15,774 nt of DNA. Source: Deltaproteobacteria bacterium (GTDB lineage Bacteria > Desulfobacterota > Desulfobacteria > Desulfobacterales > SURF-7). The first letter of the stretch is position 1; every line of letters begins with the position of its first letter. The notes below the pieces were generated by a model. The model was not told the DNA's origin. It searched no databases and was given only the letters and a program-made list of their open reading frames with translations. Of this stretch, positions 7,625 to 15,134 are shown one piece after another. The DNA lies in NCBI GenBank assembly GCA_019307665.1, contig JAFDJC010000070.1, forward strand, positions 1-15,774. The letters are read 5' to 3'. Position numbers and translations under genes: made by a program.

Positions 7625-8606
7625 ATGACTCAGAAAGGCTACGATTATCTTCAATAGCCCTTGAGGCGATATCTGCTGAGACACGAATAAGATTTTTACA
7701 TGTTTCAGAAGTCTCGATATGTCTTGCAAAAATTTCCGGGGAGTTGAATTTTTTTCCCGTTATTTGGCTGCATTCAATGGAACCGGCAGTGTCTTTAAAT
7801 TGATTCACCACCTCTTTTCCAATGGAAAATGTATCGATGGCTTTGCCCGGTTTTTTTTTCATTAAATTAATATGGCCGATTACAAACTTTTTTAAGTTTG
7901 TCGCATAACCCATGTGCCGAAGATTAAACCCATGGATCAAATTAAGGGCCAGGATCGAACCCGCTACTGCACCGCAAAGGCGGCCTTTTAAGCCGATGCC
8001 GCCATCGAAAACAATCGACAGCCTTTCCAGCTGGTCATTTCCAACACCTGTTTTTTCACGTATCTGTTTGAGAACCTCCTGGGCGCAGTGAAATTGAGAG
8101 GCGGCGTAATCATGACCCTTTAAATCGGTTTCCGACAGCTGATTATTGTGATTCAGTGTCAGATAGTTCAGCGCGCCGCCCGCCATGAGCATGCACCTGA
8201 TGATCTTATGTGCGGAAAGAAAATATTTCAGCTGTCCGGACACGCTGTGAAAATCAACCTTATTCCTTTCCCTGCATTGGGTTGTGCTGTAAGTCCCATG
8301 AAACCATTCCATGTAATTGCCAACAGTTTTTATGACTGCAGCTTCCGCGCCATTACCGTTATTTTTCAGATGATGATCATTCATTAATGCAATACCAAGC
8401 GCTCCCCCCGATGCTATGCCGCAGGTGGAACCATTTGCCACGCAGCCTCCCTCCAGGCCGGTGGCGGACATCAGTATAATATCATCTTTTTCGTGGACTG
8501 CATCCTGCACTCCTTCAAGAGTCGCAAGCGCTCAATTCAATGCCTTTAAAAGCCGGGCGCTGTTTTTCAGTTTTTGAAAATTCTGTTTGAAATCAATCAT
8601 TGGCAT
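7617..8606 (-). CDS. Double C_GCAxxG_C_C redox protein, candidate selenoprotein (Sec25 encoded by TGA)
   Basis: Two tandem C_GCAxxG_C_C domains (TIGR01909 / Pfam PF09719, probable redox proteins). Read through one TGA, the gene has 329 residues from ATG at 8606-8604, preceded by AAGGAG (8616-8611). The TGA is codon 25 (8534-8532), in context KALN-U-ALATLE. Domain 1 then has Cys62 (STCGIASGG), Cys111 and Cys138; domain 2 has Cys174 (FHCAQEVL), Cys211 (RLCGAVAG), Cys279 (IECSQITG) and Cys303. U25 to C62 and C174 to C211 are both exactly 37 residues, and ALATL aligns with AQEVL, so the TGA occupies the first conserved cysteine position. Without readthrough, translation would have to start at GTG 8510, which lacks a Shine-Dalgarno and drops that residue. 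Selenocysteine forms of this family are known. The alternative is a Cys-to-stop mutation (TGC/TGT to TGA). No sel genes are in the window. No signal peptide; cytoplasmic. Confidence 0.8.
8504..8528 (-). promoter_or_regulatory. Candidate bacterial SECIS hairpin just after the in-frame TGA
   Basis: On the minus strand CTTGC-G-ACTC (8528-8519) pairs with GAGT-GCAGG (8512-8504), giving nine pairs (one T-G wobble) with a single bulged G (8523) and the loop TTGAAG (8518-8513). The stem begins 3 nt after the TGA and the loop 13 nt after it. Bacterial SECIS elements are hairpins of this kind inside the coding sequence directly 3' of UGA, with a bulge and a G in the loop; here the loop is slightly closer to the UGA than in E. 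coli fdhF. The fold was found by eye, not by energy calculation. Confidence 0.45.
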
Positions 8607-8628
8607 CTTTCTCCTTATTTTTTTCAAG

Positions 8629-8656
8629 TTTATATAGTTTCTAACCCAAATGTCAA
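8629..8656 (-). promoter_or_regulatory. Sigma-70 promoter of the candidate selenoprotein gene
   Basis: Read on the minus strand, TTGACA (8656-8651) is followed after 16 bp by TATAAA (8634-8629). Transcription would begin near 8622, just ahead of the AAGGAG and ATG at 8616-8604. This fits the upstream ATG as the true start, since the GTG at 8510 would leave a leader of more than 100 nt. Confidence 0.65.
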
Positions 8657-8691
8657 ATCTGTTTATGGTTTTGAAACTTTTTCCTTCCTGA

Positions 8692-8720
8692 TTGACTCTT
8701 TTGCGCCATTCCCTTACAAT
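8692..8720 (+). promoter_or_regulatory. Sigma-70 promoter of the ABC-F gene
   Basis: TTGACT (8692-8697), a 17-bp spacer, and TACAAT (8715-8720) form a near-consensus promoter about 48 bp before ATG 8769. It is divergent from the selenoprotein promoter; the two -35 elements are about 35 bp apart. Confidence 0.65.
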
Positions 8721-8768
8721 TTGCCCGCATCAAATGGATGTCGACAAAAGCGCCGGAAAGTAAAAATT

Positions 8769-10631
8769 ATGATAAGCATTGAAAATTTATCAAAAAGTTT
8801 TGGACCCCAGGTGATTTTTGATCAGGTGGATTTTAAGATCAATCCCCGGGAAAAGATAGGGCTCGTGGGAAGAAACGGGCATGGCAAGACTACCTTTTTT
8901 AAGCTTTTGATCGGACAGGGGCAGCCTGACGAAGGACGGATATCTGTTCCGTCAAACTACAGAATCGGCTATGTCCGACAGGAAATTGAATTTACAAGAG
9001 AAACCGTCGTTGAAGAGTGTATGACCGGCCTTGCAGCAGAGGAAAAGGATTGTTTCTGGAAAGCTGAAAAAATTCTTGAAGGGCTCGGGTTTTCCGGAGA
9101 AGACATGAAAAAGGACCCATACACGTTTTCGGGCGGTTACCAGGTTCGTCTCAACCTAGCCAAAGTGATAGTTTCAGAACCCGACCTTCTTCTCCTGGAT
9201 GAGCCTACCAATTATCTCGATATCGTGTCTATTCGATGGGTTGAGCGGTTTTTACAGGGCTGGCAGAGGGAACTCATCGTGATCACGCATGACCGGAGTT
9301 TTATGGACAATGTGGTAACGCACACCGCCGGAATATACCGAAAAAAAATACGAAAGATCGTTGGCAATACAGGTAAGTTTTACGACCAGATTGCCCTGGA
9401 TGAAGAAGTGTATGAAAAGACCCGGATCAATGAAGAGCGCAAGCGCAGGGAGACGGAGCTGTTTATCAGTCGTTTCAGGGCCAAGGCCAGGCTGGCGGGC
9501 CTTGTGCAGTCTCGAATCAAGACTATAGAAAAGCTTGAAAAACATAAAAAAGCGGAGCTTGTTAAAACTCTTAATTTTTCATTTCGCAGTCTTCCATACA
9601 AGGGAAAGGTCGCTATGCATGTAAAAGATATTGCCTTTTCCTGGGACAAAACCGATTCGCTGTTTGAGAACCTGAATTTTACAGTATCGGCAGGTGATCG
9701 CCTGTGTGTTGTTGGAAAAAACGGAAAAGGTAAAACAACGCTTCTGAAAATTCTTGCCAAAGAACTGGTGTCTAACCATGGAGAGGTTGTTTACAGCCCT
9801 GGTATAAACGCCGGTTTTTTCGAACAGGGCCATATAATGCAGCTGAATGATGAACGAACCGTCGAGGAAGAAGTGCTCTACTCCCATCCGGATGTCGACC
9901 GGCAAACGGCCAGAAATATTTGCGGCGCAATGATGTTTGAAGGTGATAATGCATTAAAAAAGACCGGAGTTATTTCAGGCGGTGAAAAAAGTCGGGTTGT
10001 TCTCGGAAAGCTTTTGGCAACGCCGGTTAATCTTCTTCTTCTGGATGAGCCTACCAATCATCTTGATATGGAATCTTGTGACGCGCTGATGAATGCAATC
10101 AATGAATTTAGCGGGGCGGTTGTAATGGTGACTCACAATGAAATGTTTCTTCACACACTTGCAGAGCGGCTTATTGTGTTCAGAAACAATAGTGTCGATT
10201 GTTTTGAGAGCAATTACCGGTCATTTCTGGATAGTGGCGGCTGGCACGATGAAGGAATTCAGGCGGCGGCGGAAGAAAAGAACATCCAACCGTCTGCATC
10301 AAATGAAAAGATAACGAAAAAGGAAGTCAGGAAGATCAGGTCTGCAATAATCACAAAACGGTCAAAAGTTCTGAAGCCGCTGGAGAAAAAAATTGAAGAT
10401 ATTGAAAGCGAGATCGTGGCCATGGAGGTTGGTCTTGAAGAATTTAACCGGTTAATGCAAGAGGCTTCTCTGGCAGGAGACGGAAAATGGATTCAAACCA
10501 TTTCACAGGATATACATCGTTGCAGAACATCCATTGACCATCTTTTTGATGAACTGGAAGCCATTATGAAACAGCTTGAGAAAGAGCGGATTATATTTGA
10601 AAAAGAGATGGCAGCCCTGGAGTCTGAATAA
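8769..10631 (+). CDS. ABC-F family ATPase (Uup/EttA-like, no membrane domain)
   Basis: A 620-residue protein with two fused ABC ATPase domains and no transmembrane segments, the hallmark of ABC-F proteins that act on ribosomes. Domain 1 has Walker A GRNGHGKT (34-41), signature FSGGYQVRLNLAK and Walker B LLLLDEPTNYLD. Domain 2 has Walker A GKNGKGKT, signature ISGGEKSRVVLGK and LLLLDEPTNHLD. Between them is a charged linker rich in Arg/Lys/Glu (the P-site tRNA interaction motif region), and the C-terminal 110 residues or so form a strongly charged, probably coiled-coil tail as in Uup. The frame is open back to 8574, but that extension crosses the divergent promoters and the 5' end of the opposite gene; ATG 8769 starts the conserved MISIENLSKSF and has a weak GGAAAG upstream. 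It may help translation or resolve stalled ribosomes; resistance is possible but not indicated. No terminator is obvious after the gene. Confidence 0.9.
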   Translation: MISIENLSKSFGPQVIFDQVDFKINPREKIGLVGRNGHGKTTFFKLLIGQGQPDEGRISVPSNYRIGYVRQEIEFTRETVVEECMTGLAAEEKDCFWKAEKILEGLGFSGEDMKKDPYTFSGGYQVRLNLAKVIVSEPDLLLLDEPTNYLDIVSIRWVERFLQGWQRELIVITHDRSFMDNVVTHTAGIYRKKIRKIVGNTGKFYDQIALDEEVYEKTRINEERKRRETELFISRFRAKARLAGLVQSRIKTIEKLEKHKKAELVKTLNFSFRSLPYKGKVAMHVKDIAFSWDKTDSLFENLNFTVSAGDRLCVVGKNGKGKTTLLKILAKELVSNHGEVVYSPGINAGFFEQGHIMQLNDERTVEEEVLYSHPDVDRQTARNICGAMMFEGDNALKKTGVISGGEKSRVVLGKLLATPVNLLLLDEPTNHLDMESCDALMNAINEFSGAVVMVTHNEMFLHTLAERLIVFRNNSVDCFESNYRSFLDSGGWHDEGIQAAAEEKNIQPSASNEKITKKEVRKIRSAIITKRSKVLKPLEKKIEDIESEIVAMEVGLEEFNRLMQEASLAGDGKWIQTISQDIHRCRTSIDHLFDELEAIMKQLEKERIIFEKEMAALESE

Positions 10632-10669
10632 CGCATCATAACTTTAACTTTCCACGCATTGATCAAGGT

Positions 10670-10699
10670 TTGACATTGTCACTAAAATAGGGATATAAA
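10670..10699 (+). promoter_or_regulatory. Sigma-70 promoter for the small membrane protein / pilus ATPase pair
   Basis: TTGACA (10670-10675) and TATAAA (10694-10699) are separated by 18 bp, about 30 bp ahead of the GTG start at 10731. It lies in the gap after the ABC-F gene, so the following genes need not depend on that gene's transcript. Confidence 0.6.
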
Positions 10700-10730
10700 A
10701 AGTAAAATCAAAATAGGAGGATAAACCCGG

Positions 10731-10973
10731 GTGACGGAAGCGAAAAATAAATTTCACATAGTCTGGGGATTTGCACTCGTTTCAGCAGGCCTCGGGGTTA
10801 TCTACAGAATACCTCAGGTAATTCAAAGAATTAAAGAGATAGGCAGTTTTTCTTCTGAACTGTTTTTCATCAAGTTTTGTTTTTATCTTATGGCGGTAAT
10901 GCTTATAGGCGGTGGTTCAAAAAAAATATATGATCACTATAGAAAATTGACTGATAAAATTGAAACCAAATAG
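10731..10973 (+). CDS. Small two-helix membrane protein of unknown function
   Basis: An 80-residue protein with two hydrophobic segments at about residues 9-24 and 42-61 and charged ends, so a small inner-membrane hairpin is likely. It starts with GTG; AGGAGG at 10715-10720 is 10 nt upstream, a strong site at slightly long spacing. It lies 36 bp before the start of the pilus-type ATPase and shares its promoter, so a link to that system is possible but not shown. I do not recognise a family. Confidence 0.7.
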   Translation: MTEAKNKFHIVWGFALVSAGLGVIYRIPQVIQRIKEIGSFSSELFFIKFCFYLMAVMLIGGGSKKIYDHYRKLTDKIETK

Positions 10974-11009
10974 TAGTATTTCCGGTCTGTCCGGGTCAGG
11001 GTGAGCAAG

Positions 11010-12665
11010 ATGTCAACAAATACCGGTACCGTTCAAAATGGAGATATCAACGATCTCAAGTCAGAGGTCGAATACAGGGAAAAAGCACGGGATATCAATA
11101 AAAAAATATTTGCGGCGGCAAATATTGATGAAATATTGATCGATCTTCACGATGAAATAACGGGCCTTTTTGAGGCTGAGCGCCTGACAGTCTATTATGT
11201 TGACGGGATAAAAAGAGAACTGGTTTCAAGATTCAAATCAGGACCTGAAATTGAAGAAATCAGGGTTCCCCTTTCTCCTTCAAGTATAGCGGGCTATACC
11301 GCATACAAGCAAAAGCTGGTGAATATCCGTGATGTCCATGATAAAGACGAGTTAAAAAATATTGACGTATCTTTGAAATTTGACAGCAGCTGGGATGTAA
11401 AAAGCGGCTTTCATTCTAAACAGATCCTTTGTTTTCCGATTGTTTTTAAAAAGATGCTTTTAGGGGCGATACAGCTAGTCAACAGAAGGGACGGGAATCC
11501 GTTTTCGGCAGAGGATGAAAAAAATGTCTCCGAACTTTCGGAAACAATGGGAATAGGCCTGTATAATCAGAAACGGATGTCTGCAGCAAAGGTTACACGC
11601 AAAACCAAGTACGACCACCTCCTGGAAAACCATATCCTGACCCAGAAGGAACTTAAAAAGATTATTATTGATTCCAGGGAAAAGAGTGTGGCGGTTTCAA
11701 CTATTATGATCAAGGACTACAATGTTCCCAAAAAAGATATTGGTGAGTCGCTTAGCAGGTATTTTGGCGCGCCGTATGTCGAGTTTAACAGGAACTCCTC
11801 TATTCCGGGAGAACTCCTTGCAGGTCTGAAAGTTCCGTTTATGAGAAGCAACTTCTGGGTGCCCCTGGGACTGGAGGATGATGAGGTTGTGATAGCGATC
11901 AATGACCCCCACGATCTTCAGAAAAGTGGCGATATCAAGTCTTTGTTCCCGGGTCGAAAAATTAAATTCAACATTGCATTCAAAGATGACATCCTTGAAT
12001 ACATCAAGCTTTTTACACAGGATGAAAAAGAACTTGCCTCAATAGATGATATTATTTCCCAGCTCCAGGATGAAGATGATGACGTCGAAGATGATGTATC
12101 CGGCCTTGATGAGGAGAGTAGTGCGGTTGTTCAGCTGGTTAACAAGATCATCCTGGATGCCAATGCCAGGGGTGCGTCTGATATACATATTGAGCCCTAT
12201 CCTGGAAAAAACAACACCCAGGTAAGGATCAGGGTGGACGGGTCCTGCGCACTCTACCAGACGATTCCATATCAGTACAAGGCAGCGGTGGTATCACGCC
12301 TTAAGATTATGTCTGATCTTGATATCGCAGAACGCAGGAAACCGCAGGACGGAAAAATAAAATTTAAAAAATACGGCGGACTCGACATAGAGCTTCGTGT
12401 CGCCACTGTTCCTACTCAGGGCGGTCTTGAAGACGTTGTCATGCGTATCCTTGCGGCAGGGGACCCAATCCCTCTTGACAAAATGGGGTTTACTGAACAC
12501 AATTACAAACAACTTATTGATACCATCATCAAGCCTTACGGCATCATTTTTGTCTGCGGGCCTACAGGTTCAGGTAAAACAACAACCCTGCATTCAGCAC
12601 TCGGATATATCAATAAAACAGAAACAAAAATATGGACAGCGGAAGTCTTAGGCAGGTTCAGGTAA
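11010..12665 (+). CDS. GAF-MshEN-ATPase of the GspE/PilB family, N-terminal part (frameshifted)
   Basis: The N-terminal three quarters of a secretion/type IV pilus assembly ATPase. Numbered from ATG 11010 (AGGGTGAG just upstream; an in-frame GTG at 11001 is less likely), residues about 30-188 are a GAF domain, which is an unusual addition, and about 198-337 an MshEN (T2SSE_N) domain of the kind that can bind cyclic di-GMP. An acidic linker (DEDDDVEDDVSGLDEE) at about 354-369 leads to the T2SSE ATPase core (Pfam PF00437) with GASDIHIEP and Walker A GPTGSGKT (517-524). The frame fails right after KIWTAE: an expected DPVE-type segment is missing and the reading ends in VLGRFR and TAA at 12665. 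The rest of the ATPase continues in another frame. The protein would lack the Walker B and zinc parts, so as sequenced it cannot be an active ATPase. Confidence 0.85.
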   Translation: MSTNTGTVQNGDINDLKSEVEYREKARDINKKIFAAANIDEILIDLHDEITGLFEAERLTVYYVDGIKRELVSRFKSGPEIEEIRVPLSPSSIAGYTAYKQKLVNIRDVHDKDELKNIDVSLKFDSSWDVKSGFHSKQILCFPIVFKKMLLGAIQLVNRRDGNPFSAEDEKNVSELSETMGIGLYNQKRMSAAKVTRKTKYDHLLENHILTQKELKKIIIDSREKSVAVSTIMIKDYNVPKKDIGESLSRYFGAPYVEFNRNSSIPGELLAGLKVPFMRSNFWVPLGLEDDEVVIAINDPHDLQKSGDIKSLFPGRKIKFNIAFKDDILEYIKLFTQDEKELASIDDIISQLQDEDDDVEDDVSGLDEESSAVVQLVNKIILDANARGASDIHIEPYPGKNNTQVRIRVDGSCALYQTIPYQYKAAVVSRLKIMSDLDIAERRKPQDGKIKFKKYGGLDIELRVATVPTQGGLEDVVMRILAAGDPIPLDKMGFTEHNYKQLIDTIIKPYGIIFVCGPTGSGKTTTLHSALGYINKTETKIWTAEVLGRFR

Positions 12666-13291
12666 AGCCGAAAATCGGGTTTGATTTTGCCGCTGCGATG
12701 AGGGCCTTTTTACGTGCCGACCCTGACGTTATTATGGTGGGTGAGATGCGTGACAAGGAGACCACGAGTATCGGTATCGAGGCGTCTCTTACAGGGCATC
12801 TCGTTTTTTCAACGCTCCACACCAACAGTGCCCCTGAAAGCATCACCAGGCTTCTCGACATGGGCATGGACCCTTTCAATTTTGCTGATGCGATTCTTTG
12901 TATTCTGGCCCAGCGTCTGGTTCGTACGCTATGCAAAAAATGTAAGAAGGAATATCATCCTCCACAGTCTGAATTTGACGAACTGGTCAGAGAATATGGA
13001 GCTGAGCAATTTGAGGAACTTAATATTAAGTATACTGACGATCTTAAATTGTTTAAGCCGGAAGGGTGCGATTCCTGCAGCAATACCGGATATGCAGGGC
13101 GAATGGGAATACATGAGTTGCTGATTGGTACCGATCCGATGAAGAAACTGGTTCAGCTTTCTAAGCCAATGGAGGAGATCAGGGCGCAGGCTGAAAAGGA
13201 CGGGATGAGGAGCCTGCTTCAGGACGGTATCTCAAAAGTTTTTCAGGGTAATACCGACTTGCTGCAGGTTAGAAAAGTCTGTATCAAATAG
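12632..13291 (+). CDS. GspE/PilB-family ATPase, C-terminal part (displaced frame)
   Basis: This frame carries the missing rest of the ATPase above. The real homology begins at about 12647 with LRQVQVKPKIGFDF and continues through the Walker B-type RADPDVIMVGEMRD, the His box GHLVFSTLHTNSAPE and the tetracysteine zinc-binding motif (CKKC ... GCDSC) to the C-terminal GISKVFQG. The ATG at 12632 is a chance start in the overlap, without a good ribosome binding site, so independent translation is doubtful. The two parts fit together if about 25 nt are missing between 12644 and 12645. The last codons overlap the end of the convergent M48 gene by 8 bp. Together the parts amount to one pseudogene, or one gene with a sequencing or assembly error. 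Confidence 0.85.
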   Translation: MDSGSLRQVQVKPKIGFDFAAAMRAFLRADPDVIMVGEMRDKETTSIGIEASLTGHLVFSTLHTNSAPESITRLLDMGMDPFNFADAILCILAQRLVRTLCKKCKKEYHPPQSEFDELVREYGAEQFEELNIKYTDDLKLFKPEGCDSCSNTGYAGRMGIHELLIGTDPMKKLVQLSKPMEEIRAQAEKDGMRSLLQDGISKVFQGNTDLLQVRKVCIK

Positions 13292-15131
13292 AGTTTGGAG
13301 ATTGGCTGTTTAACGCCTCCCGGTATTTTTTCAGTTGCTTCTGGTAGTGAAACCGGTCCTTGCCGGCTATTTCAAGCGCCCGCCTTTCAGTCATGACAGC
13401 CATTTCGTACTGTTGATTCACGAAATAACTTTCCGCCAATGTATCCAGGATGTGTGGCGCTTTTTTTAGCATTAATGCTTTTTTGGCAAGCGTAAGCGCT
13501 CTTTCAGGGTTTCTGAAATAATCATCCTCACATGTTGCGTAAAGCCAGGCCATGTTATTCAACACTTCAGGGTTGTCAGGTTCCAGCAGGAGGGATTTTT
13601 CATAAGACTCGATTGCTTTTCGGTATTTTTTAATTGTTATGTAATAGTAGTCACCAAGTTCACGGTAAAGTATTGGGTTGTCAGGTGTTTTTTCGATTTC
13701 TCGTGTAATGACGGTCTCAAAAAAATGCCTGCTCAGTTTTTTCCCTGCTTCACCATAGTTCAGGTTGTATCCGATTCCGCCGATAACAATCATCAGGAAG
13801 GTATATATTAGGATGCTTTTTTTTACTTTTTTGTTATGACGTTCAATCCAGGACCTGTCCGCTTCACACTTTTTCAGATAACCGACTCTTTGGCTTATGC
13901 TGAAATGATGCCAGTTGGGTTTGTCCGGCGAATGGCTGCCTGCAGCACCTATTTTTTCAAGTGATGAGATGAGGGGCGTCGCATTATCGAGCAATTCATA
14001 AACAAATATGTCTGCCTGACGTTCAAAATTTCGCATAAAGTAACCGAAAATAAATCTGAAGTAAATGATGAACACGGCAACATCAATAATGCTGAAGACC
14101 ATTGAAAACATATCAGTTCCTGTTGGATCTGATCCAAATGTCATGTGATAAACAGGTTCTATGTATATTACTGCAAATATAATAAGGTTAAAGACTGAAT
14201 ATGATAAAAGCATGAATCCTATGAAAAAAAAGAGATAGAGCACGAGGTGATATTTTTTAACATGGCCGGTTTCATGGGCCATTACAGCATCAAGCTCTTC
14301 GGGCGACAGGTAACGGAGAAGTGCCGGGGTTACCAGAATATAACGGAACTTCTTAACAATGCCCATCACACCCGCTGTTATCATTCTTCCGCCAAAAAGG
14401 GGCCAGTTGAGAATTTCAGCATATTCAACATTGGCGTTTTTCAAAAAAGACTCTATTCTTGTGCGAAAGATACCGTCAGCCAGCGGTTTACATCCCCAGA
14501 ATCTCTGTATCAGAACCGGTGCAAAAAAGGCTAGCACCAGAAGGAAGATAAGGAAGTAACCGGCCTGGCCTGCAGGACTTGAAAGAATTGTTTTTGGAAA
14601 TTCAAATGGCAGCAGATTGACTATATCCGCTATTCCGGACAGAAGCATCCAGGGGATAAAGACCGGTACGGAAAACGATATGTTTGATCGAATGTATTCC
14701 TTCAAAGACATTCCGTCGCCATGAAGCAGTCTTTGTGAGGTGTAAGCGCTGTCCCATATAATACAGAGATAAAAGATAAACAGGGCGATGAAGCACAGTG
14801 CAAGCAGGGTGGGGATCTCTCTGAAAACAGTAGTGCTTGTAAAATATGACGGCAGGTCCAGAACGTATATGTTTATAGAAAAAATAACAACCGCCATTAT
14901 GGACTGGCGTGTAACAAGGGTATCAAACCTCTGGTTAGGGTTGAAAATATTGCCGGCAGCAATATCTTTTTCAAGTTTTTTAAAAGAATGCCTGGTGGTC
15001 CAGTAAAAGAAAAAAACAAGTCCTGTGAAAAATGAAATAGCTTCGCCCGAAGAAATACCGGTCTCTTCTGAAGGTTGGTATGTTGAATATATGAGAAGAA
15101 CAACTATAAAATAGAGAAAATTGCCGAACAT
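13284..15131 (-). CDS. M48 family membrane metallopeptidase with C-terminal TPR repeats
   Basis: A 615-residue integral membrane protease. The zinc motif HETGH is at residues 286-290 and the third ligand Glu370 is in ERQAD, both as in M48 peptidases (Pfam PF01435, HtpX/Ste24-like). About eight or nine hydrophobic segments lie on both sides, among them two near 1-17 and 32-44, several between 75 and 210, and two between 295 and 365. After a further helix near 445-460, residues about 490-605 form roughly three TPR repeats (for example ILYRELGDYYYITIKKY and LNNMAWLYATCED), probably for binding partner or substrate proteins. The expected role is quality control or processing of membrane proteins; the true substrate is unknown. 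The ATG is 3 nt after the queH stop codon, so translation is probably coupled. Convergent to the pilus ATPase. Confidence 0.9.
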   Translation of the reverse strand: MFGNFLYFIVVLLIYSTYQPSEETGISSGEAISFFTGLVFFFYWTTRHSFKKLEKDIAAGNIFNPNQRFDTLVTRQSIMAVVIFSINIYVLDLPSYFTSTTVFREIPTLLALCFIALFIFYLCIIWDSAYTSQRLLHGDGMSLKEYIRSNISFSVPVFIPWMLLSGIADIVNLLPFEFPKTILSSPAGQAGYFLIFLLVLAFFAPVLIQRFWGCKPLADGIFRTRIESFLKNANVEYAEILNWPLFGGRMITAGVMGIVKKFRYILVTPALLRYLSPEELDAVMAHETGHVKKYHLVLYLFFFIGFMLLSYSVFNLIIFAVIYIEPVYHMTFGSDPTGTDMFSMVFSIIDVAVFIIYFRFIFGYFMRNFERQADIFVYELLDNATPLISSLEKIGAAGSHSPDKPNWHHFSISQRVGYLKKCEADRSWIERHNKKVKKSILIYTFLMIVIGGIGYNLNYGEAGKKLSRHFFETVITREIEKTPDNPILYRELGDYYYITIKKYRKAIESYEKSLLLEPDNPEVLNNMAWLYATCEDDYFRNPERALTLAKKALMLKKAPHILDTLAESYFVNQQYEMAVMTERRALEIAGKDRFHYQKQLKKYREALNSQSPNSI

Positions 15132-15134
15132 GGA

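Noticed and set aside
8508..8510. GTG 8510 as the start of the C_GCAxxG_C_C gene
   Set aside because: No Shine-Dalgarno precedes it, it removes the first conserved position of domain 1, and the frame continues upstream through the TGA to a well-supported ATG.
8574..8768. N-terminal extension of the ABC-F protein by 65 residues
   Set aside because: The extension overlaps the divergent promoters and the 5' end of the opposite gene, has no ribosome binding site, and the conserved ABC-F start MISIENLSKSF lies at 8769.
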